DNA from: Thermoanaerobaculum aquaticum
Lineage (GTDB): Bacteria > Acidobacteriota > Thermoanaerobaculia > Thermoanaerobaculales > Thermoanaerobaculaceae
Direction of reading: 5' to 3'
Assembly (NCBI RefSeq): GCF_000687145.1
Contig: NZ_JMFG01000011.1
Span: 84,338 to 148,337, forward strand
DNA length: 64,000 nucleotides
Notes under the pieces: model-generated
Database searches by the model: none
Told to the model about the DNA's origin: nothing
What the model saw: only the letters and a program-made list of their open reading frames with translations
Part shown: positions 51,977 to 61,723 of the stretch, in pieces
How the letters are laid out: each line of letters starts with the position of its first letter
How positions within the stretch are numbered: position 1 is the first letter of the stretch
Program-made: the position numbers and the translations under genes

Positions 51977-54900
51977 ATGCGTACGCGTTTTTTGCTCGTC
52001 CTTTGCCTGATTCCCGTTCTGGCGCAGGCTGCCCAGGTTTTCGTGGAGCTGCAAAACCCTCCCGCCATTGCCTACTGGCATGAGGGGAGAAAAGGCGTGC
52101 AAAGCCTGGCCTTAGCCCGCAGCCAGCTGGCCGCCAACCAGCAGGAGCAAGAGGCCTTCTTGGCAGAAGTGAACCGGCGCGGCGTGCAAGCGCAGGAGAT
52201 TTACCGCGTAAGCCGGCTTTTAAACGGCGTGGCTTTGGAGGTGCCGGATGAAAGCCTGGAGCTCCTTCGGTCCATGCCCCAGGTGAAAGCCCTCCGCCTT
52301 CTGCGGCCGAAAAAGCCCCTTTTGGCGACGGCGGGGCCGTTGGTGCGCGCCCCGCAGGTGTGGAGCCAAGCGTACACCGGGCGGGGTGTGCGCGTGGGCA
52401 TCATTGACACCGGCGTGGATTACCTGCACCGGGACTTTGGGGGGCCCGGGAGCGGGTACAGCAGCAACGACAGCACCAAGCTGGGCGATGCGCCCTTCCC
52501 CAACGCCAAGGTGGTAGGCGGCTGGGACTTTGCCGGTGACAACTACGACGCTGGCTCCGACACACCGTCCAAACGCACGCCCAAGCCTGATCCCGACCCC
52601 ATGGACTGCGGCGGCCACGGCACCCATGTGGCCGGAATCGTCGCGGGCTTTGGCGTCACCAAAGAAGGCGCCACGTTTCCAGGGCCTTTTTCCCTGGCCA
52701 CTCCCCTGGCCGACCTGGCCGTGGCTCCGGGCGTGGCCCCGGAGGCGCAGATTTACGCCCTCAAGGTGTTCGGCTGTTCCGGCTCCACCGCCCTGGTGGC
52801 GCAAGCCTTGGAGTGGGCCGCAGATCCCAACGGCGACGGCAACTTCGCCGATCGCCTGGACATTGTGAACCTGTCACTGGGCTCCGACTGGGGAAGCAAC
52901 GACGATCCCGACGCGGAAGCGGCCAACAACGCAGCCCGAGCGGGCATCCTGGTGGTGGCTGCCGCGGGAAACTCGGGGGACACCACGTTCATCGTTTCTT
53001 CGCCGGCAGCCGCGACGGCGGCTTTGGCGGTGGCGGCAGCGGTGGACAGCGGAGCGGTGGTGGGGGCCTTTGAGGTGCTGGCCCCGCAAAACCTCGCGGG
53101 GAGCTACCCAGCAAGCGAAGCCGATTTCGGGCCCGACCTGGCTACGTTGGGGGATCGCCAGGGCCTCCTGGCCCAGCCTCAACCCGGGGAAGAACTGGGG
53201 TGCGAGCCCTTTTCCCCCGCTTCCGCTGCCGCCCTTGCGGGGAAAATTGCCCTCATTAACCGCGGGACCTGCACCTTTAAGCGCAAGGTCCTCAACGCTC
53301 AAAACGCCGGCGCCATTGGTGTGCTCATCGTCCGCCAGGACGATGGCGACCCCTTCACCATGGGCAACGACACCTCCATCACTGCCTCCATCACGATCCC
53401 GGCGCAAATGACCGTGCTTTCGGTGGGCCAACGGCTCCGGGAGTACCTGAGCCAAGGGGTCCAGGTCCGCCTCACCGCCCGCTACCGCAACCAGTTCCTC
53501 TACACCAACCGGGCGCGGGAAGACACGGTGGCTTCCTTTTCCTCCCGGGGTCCCCGGGGGGATTTGGTCCTCAAACCCGATCTCACCGCCCCAGGCGAAA
53601 GCGTGTTTTCCGCGGCCAACGGCACCGGACGAGAAGGCGTCAGCCTTTCTGGAACCTCCATGGCCACGCCGGTGGTCGCCGGAGCGGCCGCCCTGCTCAA
53701 GCAAGCAAGGCCGGAGCTTGCGGCCTGGCAGCTCAAAGCGCTGCTCATGAACGGCGCCGATCCTTGGCTTTTTGGTCGGGAAAAGGGGCAGGAGCCCTAC
53801 CACCGTGTTTCCCGGGTGGGCGCCGGGCGGGTCAACGTGGAGCGCAGCGTTTCCACGCCCATCCTGCTTTACGCCAGCGAATCCCCGCAAGCCGTTTCGC
53901 TTTCCCTGGGGCTTTTGGAAGCAGGGCAAGCCGCCTCCGGCCAAGTCAAGGTGGCCAACCTCACCAACCGCACCGTAAGCCTCAGGTTGGCGGCGCAGCA
54001 AACCCAGGCGCTGACCGGGGTTCGGCTTTCGGTGGTGCCAAGCGGGTTGCAGCTTGGGCCAGGGGAAGAGCGGGAGGTCACGGTGCAGGTGGAAACCTGG
54101 CAGGATTTGGGGGTGGTGCGGGACGGCACCCAAGCGGCCACCCAGGGGAACTGGCCTCGGTTCTTCCTCACCGAGCTTTCCGCCCACCTTTACGCCTTTG
54201 AACAGGACGAGCTGGTTGGGGTTGTGCCCGTCTATGCCGTCTTAAAGCCCGGCGGCAACCTCGTGGCGCAGCCTTCCCGCCTGCAAAACGCCGGCTCTCA
54301 GGCAAGCCTCAGCCTCACCGGCGACCCGCAACCGGGCCTCACGCCCCTGGTCGTTCCCCTGGAGCTGGCCTACCAGGCAGCCCCCACCGGCAACCCCCGC
54401 CCAGCTCGCCTGATGGCGCTGGGGGTGGCCAGCGACAACAGCTCCAACCCCACAATTACCTTTGGCGTTAAAACCGAAGCCCCCTGGGTTTCCCCCGAGG
54501 ACGTGAAGGTTCAGGTGTTTTTGGATACCAACCAGGACGGCACCGCCGATTTCAAGCTGGAAAACCGGCGAGCGGTGGACGACACGGACGGCTTTTCCGT
54601 GCGGGTGTGCCCGTTGCCCGCCGGCGCCTGCCAAGACGTAGCCCCCTTAGGGGGGCTCTCCCCGGAAGGGGTGCACATCCCGGCGTTTGCCTCCAGCGTC
54701 ATGGTTTTGGCGGTTCCGGGGAGCGAGGTGGGGCTTTCCCCTGGAAGCAACTTCCAGTTTTGGGCTGTGACCAGCGATTCCTTTGGGGAAGCCACCCGCA
54801 CGCCGGTAATCCCGGCGCGGGTGGGGGGAAATGCGGTGAGCTTTCCCGGTATTACCGGCGTGGCCGCGCTGCCGGCGGCCCCGGGGCAGGTGTTGTCGCT

Positions 54901-55027
54901 TTCCTTGAGCTCCAACACCGCGGCACGGGTGCTCTTGCTCTTCCCCCACAACCGCAGTAGCCTGCAAATGCAAGTGGTGCCTGTGGGCAAAGGCCAGCCG
55001 GCGCGGCATCTCTCCCGCCGGCAGTAA
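51977..55027 (+). CDS. secreted subtilisin-like (S8) protease with PA domain
   Basis: A 1016-residue preproprotease. Signal peptide about 1-18 (VLAQA), then an inhibitor-I9-like propeptide (about 20-110). The triad is Asp in VGIIDTGVDY (about 140), His in CGGHGTHVAGIV (about 214) and Ser in LSGTSMATPVVAGAAALL (about 558). A protease-associated (PA) domain is inserted between His and Ser (NRGTCTFKRKVLNAQNAGAI). After about 620 come beta-sandwich repeats (VKVANLTNRTVSL) to the C-terminus. It resembles lactocepin/vpr-type secreted enzymes. Likely a nutritional protease together with the M4 enzyme. Confidence 0.94.
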   Translation: MRTRFLLVLCLIPVLAQAAQVFVELQNPPAIAYWHEGRKGVQSLALARSQLAANQQEQEAFLAEVNRRGVQAQEIYRVSRLLNGVALEVPDESLELLRSMPQVKALRLLRPKKPLLATAGPLVRAPQVWSQAYTGRGVRVGIIDTGVDYLHRDFGGPGSGYSSNDSTKLGDAPFPNAKVVGGWDFAGDNYDAGSDTPSKRTPKPDPDPMDCGGHGTHVAGIVAGFGVTKEGATFPGPFSLATPLADLAVAPGVAPEAQIYALKVFGCSGSTALVAQALEWAADPNGDGNFADRLDIVNLSLGSDWGSNDDPDAEAANNAARAGILVVAAAGNSGDTTFIVSSPAAATAALAVAAAVDSGAVVGAFEVLAPQNLAGSYPASEADFGPDLATLGDRQGLLAQPQPGEELGCEPFSPASAAALAGKIALINRGTCTFKRKVLNAQNAGAIGVLIVRQDDGDPFTMGNDTSITASITIPAQMTVLSVGQRLREYLSQGVQVRLTARYRNQFLYTNRAREDTVASFSSRGPRGDLVLKPDLTAPGESVFSAANGTGREGVSLSGTSMATPVVAGAAALLKQARPELAAWQLKALLMNGADPWLFGREKGQEPYHRVSRVGAGRVNVERSVSTPILLYASESPQAVSLSLGLLEAGQAASGQVKVANLTNRTVSLRLAAQQTQALTGVRLSVVPSGLQLGPGEEREVTVQVETWQDLGVVRDGTQAATQGNWPRFFLTELSAHLYAFEQDELVGVVPVYAVLKPGGNLVAQPSRLQNAGSQASLSLTGDPQPGLTPLVVPLELAYQAAPTGNPRPARLMALGVASDNSSNPTITFGVKTEAPWVSPEDVKVQVFLDTNQDGTADFKLENRRAVDDTDGFSVRVCPLPAGACQDVAPLGGLSPEGVHIPAFASSVMVLAVPGSEVGLSPGSNFQFWAVTSDSFGEATRTPVIPARVGGNAVSFPGITGVAALPAAPGQVLSLSLSSNTAARVLLLFPHNRSSLQMQVVPVGKGQPARHLSRRQ

Positions 55028-55038
55028 AGGAGGTGGCC

Positions 55039-55242
55039 ATGGCTTCCAAAAGCCCTGCAGCTCTGCTATTTGCGGTGGGCTTGCTGTTGGCCCTGTTGGC
55101 CGCTTTTGCCGATCCCCTGGGCCTTGGCGGCGCCCCCGGCTTCGGCTGGAAGCAGGGGTTGGGTGTGGCCGTAGGGCTAGCCCTAGCGGTCGTAGGCTGG
55201 CGGGTCAAAGGGCGGGCCAACTCCAGCCAGGCACAGCAATGA
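55039..55242 (+). CDS. small two-helix membrane protein
   Basis: A 67-residue protein with two hydrophobic helices (about residues 7-23 and 41-56) separated by a Gly/Pro-rich loop (DPLGLGGAPGFGW), ending in a basic, polar tail. AAAGGAGG ends 4 nt before GCC-ATG 55039, a strong ribosome site; an in-frame GTG at 55033 overlaps that site. It follows the subtilase by 11 nt and is likely co-transcribed. Function unknown. Confidence 0.7.
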   Translation: MASKSPAALLFAVGLLLALLAAFADPLGLGGAPGFGWKQGLGVAVGLALAVVGWRVKGRANSSQAQQ

Positions 55243-55308
55243 TTGGGTCCCGGGGCCGGGATTCCCAAAAGCGCAGCCCCTGACCCCCAGCGCAGGTGCT
55301 GTCAGCGA

Positions 55309-56007
55309 TTACCTCTTTTGAGGCTGGCTGGGACGCAGCTCGATGAGCGACGGGAGGGCGCGGGGTGGGAAGCGCAGGAGGTCCAGCACCGCTTGCGCCA
55401 CGTCTTCGGGGGCCAGCTTCCAGGAGGCACCGGTGGGGTTGCCGGCAAAGGTGGTGTCCACCGAGCCGGGAAGGATCGCCGCCACCCGCACCCCCAGCTG
55501 CCGCACCTCCTGCATGAGGCATTCGGAAAAAGCCACAAGCCCCGCCTTGCTGGCGCAGTACGCCGCACCGCCGGCAAAGGGGTGGCGGGCCGCCAGGGAA
55601 GCCACCTGAATGACCCAACCCTGGCTTTGCAGCAGGTGGGGCAGGGCCGCCCGGGTAAGATAAAAGGCCGCAAAGAGGTTGGTGTGCAGCTGCTCGGTGA
55701 ACTCCTCCACCGTCATTGCCGCCACCGGCTTGAAAACCCCCACGCCGGCGTTGTGCACCAGCACATCCATCCGCCCACCCCAGGCCACCGCCCGGGCCAC
55801 CAGCTCCTGACAGCTTTGGGGATCCCGCACATCGCAGGGAACCGCCAGCACCTCACCTGCGGTCGCCAAAGCTTGCTGCGCCGCGCCTAACGCCTGGGAG
55901 TCCCGGGCGGCAATCACCACCCGATGCCCTTCCCGCAGCAACCCCAACGCAATGGCCCTGCCAATGCCTTTGCTTCCTCCGGTAACCACCGCAACCGGTG
56001 CGCTCAT
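55309..56007 (-). CDS. short-chain dehydrogenase/reductase
   Basis: A 232-residue Rossmann oxidoreductase of the classical SDR type. Cofactor motif TGGSKGIG (residues 9-16) with a downstream Arg (AARDS) that favours NADP(H). HNAGVG forms the structural motif, and the catalytic set is Ser in VASLA, Tyr and Lys in YCASK. Overlaps the Crp-type regulator gene by 4 nt, so the regulator may control it. Substrate unknown. Confidence 0.92.
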   Translation of the reverse strand: MSAPVAVVTGGSKGIGRAIALGLLREGHRVVIAARDSQALGAAQQALATAGEVLAVPCDVRDPQSCQELVARAVAWGGRMDVLVHNAGVGVFKPVAAMTVEEFTEQLHTNLFAAFYLTRAALPHLLQSQGWVIQVASLAARHPFAGGAAYCASKAGLVAFSECLMQEVRQLGVRVAAILPGSVDTTFAGNPTGASWKLAPEDVAQAVLDLLRFPPRALPSLIELRPSQPQKR

Positions 56008-56717
56008 GGCTTCCCCCCTTCCGGCAAATCCTCCGCCACCGCCACCAGGGCGTGAGGGCGGAGGATTACCAGCTTTTGCCGCCCCGCCTTGACGATCCCT
56101 TGCCCCTCCCAGTGGGAAAGGATGCGCGACACGGTGTACAGAGTGGTGCCGGTCATGCTGGCCAGGTCCTGGCGGGAAAGCGGCACGTCCAAAAGGATAC
56201 CTTCCGGCACCTGACGCCCCACCTGCCGGGCCAGGCGCGTGAGGCAGCGGGCCAGGCGCTGCTCCACCCGCTCGGAGGCCAGCTCCAAAAACCGCTGCTG
56301 CATGTCCTCCATGTGGGCGGCAATTTGCGCGGTGGCGTTAAGGCTCAAGGCGGGGAAGCGACGGCAAAGCTCCCGCAGGCTCTCCGCGGGCCACAGCACC
56401 ACCCCCCCTTCCTCCACCGCCACGGCCGTAACCGGGTAGCGATGGCCTGGTGTCACCGCCACCGCCGCCACCACCTGCGGTGGGTTCACAAACCGCACCA
56501 CCACCTGGTGGCCGAAGCTGTCCTCCTGCACCAGCTTGAGCCTGCCCGCCGCCACCACGTAAAGGGCGGCCGCCGGTTCCCCCTGGCGAAACAACACCTG
56601 GCCCCGGCGGAGCTTGCGGAACACCGCTTGCTTGAGGATTTCCTCCTGGACCGAAGGCTCTAGACCGGTGAGCAGAGGCGAACCTTGGGCCACGGAACGC
56701 CAGGGCGGTTGCGACAT
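56004..56717 (-). CDS. Crp/Fnr-family regulator
   Basis: A 237-residue regulator. A cyclic-nucleotide-binding beta-roll (about residues 25-125; FRQGEPAAALYVVAAGRLKL) is followed by a long dimer helix and a winged helix with VPLSRQDLASMTGTTLYTVS as recognition helix. The N-terminus lacks the Cys cluster of Fnr, so it is not an iron-sulfur oxygen sensor. The roll lacks the complete cAMP phosphate-binding RxS set, so the ligand is unclear. First gene of a two-gene minus-strand unit with the SDR. Confidence 0.92.
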   Translation of the reverse strand: MSQPPWRSVAQGSPLLTGLEPSVQEEILKQAVFRKLRRGQVLFRQGEPAAALYVVAAGRLKLVQEDSFGHQVVVRFVNPPQVVAAVAVTPGHRYPVTAVAVEEGGVVLWPAESLRELCRRFPALSLNATAQIAAHMEDMQQRFLELASERVEQRLARCLTRLARQVGRQVPEGILLDVPLSRQDLASMTGTTLYTVSRILSHWEGQGIVKAGRQKLVILRPHALVAVAEDLPEGGKP

Positions 56718-56756
56718 GGTCTCATGGTAGCAGCTCAGACACGGCGGGGCTTTTGC

Positions 56757-58625
56757 TCAGTGAGCCCGCAGCAGCCGCCGGGGTGAGCGGGGAAGTTGCA
56801 GGTAAAGCACGAGCGGGTCGTGGTCCGAAAGGCGGTAGGGCGCCGTCTGGTTGCGGGTCACCTCGGGAAAATCCGCCGCCAGCCGCGGGCGGAAGAGCCT
56901 CCAGCCCCAGCCAAGGAGCCCCTGGCTTATTAAAACGTGGTCCAGCGCCTGGGCGCTGCCGTCGTAAACGTAGCTGTAGCGCTGTCCCGGCGCTTCTCGC
57001 TGGGTGAGCACCACCAGATCCTGCTCCACCAGGTCCTGGGTAGGCACCACCACCGCTTCCGCAGGAGCAGGGGTCCCCGCCACGGTGCCCACCACGTCCA
57101 CCACGCCATCGCTGAACTCGAAGGCGTTAAAGTCCCCGAGCACGACGAGGGGCCTTGTGGGGTTTTGCCTTTGAAAGCCGTCCACCCAGCGGGCCAGGGC
57201 TTCCGCCTGTTGCGCCCGCTTGGCCCGCACCCGCGCCCCTTCGCTGGGCCAGCCGTGGCCAGTGGGGGCGCTGCTTAAAAGGCCGTTCATGGAACGCAGG
57301 TGCACGCCGAGAACCGCAAAAGGCCGAAGCGGTTGTCCGGAGAGCTGCAGCTTAAGGCTTAAAAGCAGGGGTGGGCGGTCAAAGAGCGGCTCCTGACTGC
57401 CGTCGGGGTTGGCAAGCACGCTTTCGGTCAGTACCGACCTGGTTTCCTCTACCGTGACGTGCATCCCCCGGAGCGAGCGGGCCACCAGCGCTCCCAGACG
57501 CAGCCCCCCGGCGTCCCGCTCCGGCGCCAGGATCGCCTGGTAGTTTGGGCTTTCTCCTAATTTTTCCGCGGCAGCTGCCTCCAGGCGGCTGGCCAGGGCC
57601 TGCAGGAGCTCCAGGCTTTCCACCTCCTGGAAAACCAGCACGTGGGGGAACCGCAAGAACTCGGCCACAGCGCCGGCGAGCTTAGCAAGCCGCAGCTCCC
57701 AAGCTTGCGGGGTGAGAACCGGCTCGGAAACGCCAGGATCATCCTGGGCATCGTAAAACCTCTGGAGGTTCCAGGAGGCTACGGTCAGCTCACCCCACGC
57801 GGGAGCTGGAGGCGGGGAGGGCTCGGGGGGTTGCTGGAGCACGCTCCAGACCGGTTCCGGGCACAAGGTGTACCGGCGCCAAGTAAAGCTTAAAGGACCC
57901 ACCAGGTCGCCCACCAGCGAACCCGCCGATACGTTCAGCTGCTGACCCGCCTGCAGGCAGGTGGTGTCTATCCGGAGAATTTCCGGGTTGCCGTCAAAGC
58001 GGGGTGGGCTACCTGCAGGCAGCGGATCAAAGGGGGGAAAGCCGGGCTCCCGGAACGGGCGGGGAACCCCTTCCAGCACCCCAAAAAACACGCCGGTGCT
58101 GGTGGCCGTGGCTTCGGTTTCCTGTACCTTGCCTAAGGTAGGCCCCACCACCTTAAGGGAAGCTACCGCCACCCGCATCCCCTCGAACCTCTCCAGCTGA
58201 TCCAAACCTCCCTCGGGGCGCAGCGCCTCCTGCGAAAGCACCACCGGTTCTGGCAGCGGCTGCTGCCGGCCCAAGCGGACAAGCTGGGGGTCCACCAGCT
58301 CCGTGAGAGGGGGGCTTGCGGGATCACCGGAAGGCACGTACTCCCGGACCTTCCCGCTCACCTGCACCAGCTCTCCCACAGAGAGTGAAGGGGCAGGGCT
58401 TCCCGTGTACACAAAAAGCCCTTCGGAGGTGGCCGGGTCCCCGTCGGGGTGAGGATCCTGCACGAAAAACCCGGAGGTGGTCACGCCGGTGACCACCCCC
58501 TCCACCGTCACCACCTGCCCTTCCAAGGGGGACCGCAAGCCGGGCCCCTGCACTTGAGACACGGGCAAAACGTCCGCGCCCAAGCGGGAAACCCAGAGGC
58601 CGAGCAGGATAAGCGCCCGCAGCAC
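56757..58625 (-). CDS. secreted endonuclease/exonuclease/phosphatase (ExeM/NucH-like)
   Basis: A 622-residue exported nuclease. GTG 58625 starts a short signal peptide ([16 protein letters not shown]). An OB-fold domain follows (about 25-150: [20 protein letters not shown]), then an EEP nuclease domain (about 310-622). The metal and catalytic blocks are [42 protein letters not shown] and the final [13 protein letters not shown]. It resembles the ExeM/YhcR/NucH group that degrades extracellular DNA, here without C-terminal anchor. An open frame upstream to 58898 is a shadow over the aldolase gene. Only 36 nt separate it from the divergent aldolase start. Confidence 0.88.
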   Translation of the reverse strand: MLRALILLGLWVSRLGADVLPVSQVQGPGLRSPLEGQVVTVEGVVTGVTTSGFFVQDPHPDGDPATSEGLFVYTGSPAPSLSVGELVQVSGKVREYVPSGDPASPPLTELVDPQLVRLGRQQPLPEPVVLSQEALRPEGGLDQLERFEGMRVAVASLKVVGPTLGKVQETEATATSTGVFFGVLEGVPRPFREPGFPPFDPLPAGSPPRFDGNPEILRIDTTCLQAGQQLNVSAGSLVGDLVGPLSFTWRRYTLCPEPVWSVLQQPPEPSPPPAPAWGELTVASWNLQRFYDAQDDPGVSEPVLTPQAWELRLAKLAGAVAEFLRFPHVLVFQEVESLELLQALASRLEAAAAEKLGESPNYQAILAPERDAGGLRLGALVARSLRGMHVTVEETRSVLTESVLANPDGSQEPLFDRPPLLLSLKLQLSGQPLRPFAVLGVHLRSMNGLLSSAPTGHGWPSEGARVRAKRAQQAEALARWVDGFQRQNPTRPLVVLGDFNAFEFSDGVVDVVGTVAGTPAPAEAVVVPTQDLVEQDLVVLTQREAPGQRYSYVYDGSAQALDHVLISQGLLGWGWRLFRPRLAADFPEVTRNQTAPYRLSDHDPLVLYLQLPRSPRRLLRAH

Positions 58626-58633
58626 CGCTTTGC

Positions 58634-58656
58634 TACAATCCTCCCGCCACGGGAGG
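58634..58656 (+). promoter_or_regulatory. -10 box and inverted repeat before the aldolase gene
   Basis: TACAAT (58634-58639) is directly followed by CCTCCCG-CCA-CGGGAGG (58640-58656), a perfect 7-bp inverted repeat whose right arm contains the ribosome site of the aldolase gene. It could be an operator over the start site, or a hairpin hiding the ribosome site if transcription starts early. Confidence 0.5.
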
Positions 58657-58661
58657 TTACC

Positions 58662-59717
58662 ATGATTGAAAGGATCCGAGAGCTTCTGGGTGCCGATGCC
58701 GGCCTTTTGGACTACACCTGCACGGGCATCCCCAAAGACATGCTGCACCTGCCGGGGCCCGATTTCTTGGACCGGGTGGTGGCCGCCTCCGACCGCTCGC
58801 CTGCGGTACTGCGCAACTTGAGCTTGGTGTTCAACACCGGCCGTTTGGCAGGCACCGGCTACCTTTCCATCCTGCCGGTGGACCAGGGCGTGGAGCACTC
58901 AGGAGCCGCTTCCTTTGCACCAAATCCCATGTACTTTGATCCGGAAAATATCGTGCGCTTGGCTTACGAGGGCGGCTGTAACGCTGTGGCTTCCACCCTC
59001 GGGGTTCTGGGGGCCGTTGCCCGCAAATGGGCCCATAAGATCCCGTTCATCGTCAAGCTCAACCACAACGAGCTCTTAACCTACCCCAACATTTACGACC
59101 AAACCCCCTTTGCCAGCGTGGAGCAAGCCTTTGACCTGGGCGCGGTGGGAGTGGGCGCCACGATTTACTTTGGCGCCCCGGAAAGCCGGCGGCAAATCCA
59201 GGAAGTGAGCGAAGCCTTTGCCCGCGCCCATGAGCTGGGCATGTTCACGGTCCTGTGGTGCTACCTGCGCAACAACGCCTTCAAGAAGGAAGGCACCGAC
59301 TACCACTCGGCGGCCGACCTCACCGGTCAGGCCAACCACCTGGGCGTCACCATCGAGGCGGACATCGTCAAGCAAAAGCAGCCGGAGGTGGACGGCGGCT
59401 ATCCCGCCCTGGATTTCAAAAACAAACCCAAAGCTGAGGCCTACGGCAAGCTGGTGCCTCCTCACCCCATCGAGTGGACCCGCTGGCAGGTGGCCAACTG
59501 CTACATGGGGCGGGTGGGGCTCATCAACTCCGGGGGTGAATCCAAGGGCGCTTCGGACCTGGCGCAAGCGGTGCGCACGGCGGTCATCAACAAGCGCGCC
59601 GGCGGCATGGGGCTCATTTCCGGCCGCAAGGCCTTCCAGAAACCCATGGACGAGGGCATCGCGCTCCTTAACGCCATCCAGGACGTGTACCTCTGCCCCG
59701 AGGTCACCATCGCTTAG
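58662..59717 (+). CDS. fbaB: class I fructose-bisphosphate aldolase (FbaB/DhnA type)
   Basis: A 351-residue aldolase of the archaeal-type class I (DhnA) family, cleaving fructose-1,6-bisphosphate to glyceraldehyde-3-phosphate and dihydroxyacetone phosphate. Family blocks are [80 protein letters not shown] and the phosphate-binding [15 protein letters not shown] with [12 protein letters not shown]. The length matches E. coli FbaB. GGGAGG lies 5 nt upstream of ATG 58662. Central glycolysis/gluconeogenesis. Confidence 0.95.
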   Translation: MIERIRELLGADAGLLDYTCTGIPKDMLHLPGPDFLDRVVAASDRSPAVLRNLSLVFNTGRLAGTGYLSILPVDQGVEHSGAASFAPNPMYFDPENIVRLAYEGGCNAVASTLGVLGAVARKWAHKIPFIVKLNHNELLTYPNIYDQTPFASVEQAFDLGAVGVGATIYFGAPESRRQIQEVSEAFARAHELGMFTVLWCYLRNNAFKKEGTDYHSAADLTGQANHLGVTIEADIVKQKQPEVDGGYPALDFKNKPKAEAYGKLVPPHPIEWTRWQVANCYMGRVGLINSGGESKGASDLAQAVRTAVINKRAGGMGLISGRKAFQKPMDEGIALLNAIQDVYLCPEVTIA

Positions 59718-61173
59718 CCCCGGCCCCAGAACCCCGAGCCCTGGCGGCAAAAGCCGCGTGGCTAGGGCGGCAAAAAGCGGGTTTGGAGCCGCCGGCGGAG
59801 TCTATGTTGGCCCGGAGACCCGTAGCGCTCGGCCAAGCCGGGTCATGGGCAAGGCCCCGGGGCGACCCAGCGCCCTCGGGCCGGGATGGTTCTGCCAGCG
59901 TTCCTTTGGCCATGGCCCTCCGGCCAGTGGTCTGCCCCGAAGCATCCGGGGTAAACGTCTGCCAGCTGCCGTTTTTCGCCATCGCCGTGAGAAATCCAAA
60001 GGCGTTGTACGTTGCCTGAAAGCTTTGTCCACCAACATTGGCCTGCACCAACCGCAAAACACCGTCGTACACAAAGCGGTCCGTACCCATGGCCTTGATG
60101 TTGCCCGCACCGTCAAAAGCGTAGGTGCCGGTTTGCCAAAGCACACTGCCCGCGCTGCTTTGCACCTGGATGTTCGCAGGCCTTGGCATGCGGTTTAGAT
60201 CGGGTAAAACAACGTCGTTCGTGCCGTTGCTCCGGCTGCGCTTGGCCACCATGCCGTTGGGGTGGTACACCATGCTGGCATAGGTTTGGCCGCCTTCCCG
60301 CACCGCCGTCAAAAACCCAAAGCTGTAGTCGTAGCTCAGGGTCCGTGAGGGTAAGCCCGCCTTCGTGGGGTACGTCTGCCATGAAAGCTCCCAGAGGTCG
60401 TTCCAACCAAAGTTTTGGGTAAAGGTCCCTACGTACCCCCCCACCACGCCCAATGTGGTGGTCTTCTGGGAAATCTTCCCGCCGGTCCCGCTGTAGGCGA
60501 AGGTCTCCACCACCTGGAAGTTGGCCGAAGCGTTGGCCGGGTCATAGTAGTTGTTAGCCACCGCTTGGACGAGCTTGCCTTTCTGCATGTCCGAACCCAC
60601 GTTGGCGGTGCCATAGGTAAAGCTTTTCAGCACCCGACCTGTGGCTGTTTCCGTAACTTGAATGGGCCGCGCGGCTTTGTCGTAGGCAAAACTCAAATCG
60701 TTGGGGCCATCAATGACGCGCCCTGGATTGCCCAGCGCATCAAAGCTCTGGTACCAAACCCAACCGTTCCCAGAAGCACCCTTCTCCGGAAGCCGTTCCG
60801 CGGTCATGAACCCCCTTCCATCGTAGCTCCATTGCCGGGTTTGGCTCACGCCCCCCGAGGAGGTGGTGGCACTGGCCAATTTGCCCAATACGTTGTACGT
60901 GTACGTGGTAGCCACCCTCGCCCCGGAGGGCCCGGAGGGTTCATCCACCTTCACGAGCCTGCCCTGTCGGTCGTACTCCTCAACGGTGCTCACCGGCGAT
61001 TCCGCAGAAAGAGAAGTGGCCACCGACACCGTCCGTGTAGTCACCCGCACGCCCGTGTAGGCGAAGGTCGTGATCTTCCCGTCGGCCGCTTGCACACGCA
61101 AAGGCCGGCCAAAGGGATCGTACTCCTCCCACCGCGTCCCCGAAGTGATGGCTTCCCCGTCACGGTGCCATCC
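59704..61173 (-). pseudogene. RHS/YD-repeat protein fragment A (truncated at both ends)
   Basis: An open frame of about 490 codons with YD repeats: YDPFGRPLRVQAADGKIT, EEYDRQGRLVKVDEP, YTYNVLGKLASATT, FDALGNPGRVIDG and YDGVLRLVQANVGGQSF. RHS reading begins immediately after an in-frame TAA (61176-61174) with no start codon; the first usable codon is TTG 61101. At the other end the pattern stops around 59925 (FTPDASGQT) and is replaced by an unrelated Ala/Gly/Arg tail that overlaps the aldolase 3' end by 14 nt. It therefore lacks secretion signals and toxin tip. A stub, probably not functional. Confidence 0.75.
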
Positions 61174-61241
61174 TTAGGCAAAGGGCCATTATCCCGTGAG
61201 CACCGACACACAGGCTGTCGTCGGGAAAAACGCTTGACTAG

Positions 61242-61691
61242 CTAGCCTTCTAGGTCGCGTTTATCTTCCTCCTCGTCCGGGCGCCAAATTGGCCGAATTA
61301 GAACGACCCATAGGGAGCCTAGAAACATTCCAAGCACCAAAAGGGCGCCAGCCAATCTTTCAAAGGTCCAAATCCCATCAGCAGGGTACTGTCGCAATAC
61401 TAGGTAAAAAAGCGCCGGTCCGAAAAATACAAGGGAAAGCTTTGTCCGGTTAACGTCATCGATTTTCACCAGGCGCGATATTCCGAAGATCCCCGAGAAC
61501 AACAGAGTGCAGAACCATGACCAATTCGTAAGCAAATAACTAAACCTGCGGAGCAACGCATTGGGCTCGGTGTAGGCACAGTGTTGAAGCCGAACGTAGA
61601 GCGGCAGGCTCAGGAAAAAAGCCAGAAAACAACACGCAGCAAGGAAGATCAATCCTCTAAGCTGCCTTGAGTTCCCGCTCTTCCTGCTCAC
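61242..61691 (-). CDS. small membrane protein within the RHS region
   Basis: A 149-residue protein with four predicted membrane helices (LIFLAACCFLAFFLSLPLYV; WFCTLLFSGIFGI; LSLVFFGPALFYLVL; LAGALLVLGMFLGSLWVVLI) and an acidic/basic C-terminal tail (RPDEEEDKRDLEG). GTG 61691 follows GGGAGGGAGGG at 9 nt; TTG 61697 is an alternative. It sits directly downstream of a decayed RHS tip, the place where immunity genes lie, so an immunity role is possible but not shown. More A/T-rich than the core genes. Confidence 0.65.
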   Translation of the reverse strand: MSRKSGNSRQLRGLIFLAACCFLAFFLSLPLYVRLQHCAYTEPNALLRRFSYLLTNWSWFCTLLFSGIFGISRLVKIDDVNRTKLSLVFFGPALFYLVLRQYPADGIWTFERLAGALLVLGMFLGSLWVVLIRPIWRPDEEEDKRDLEG

Positions 61692-61723
61692 GGCCAAAAG
61701 CCCTCCCTCCCAGTGGGTAACGG

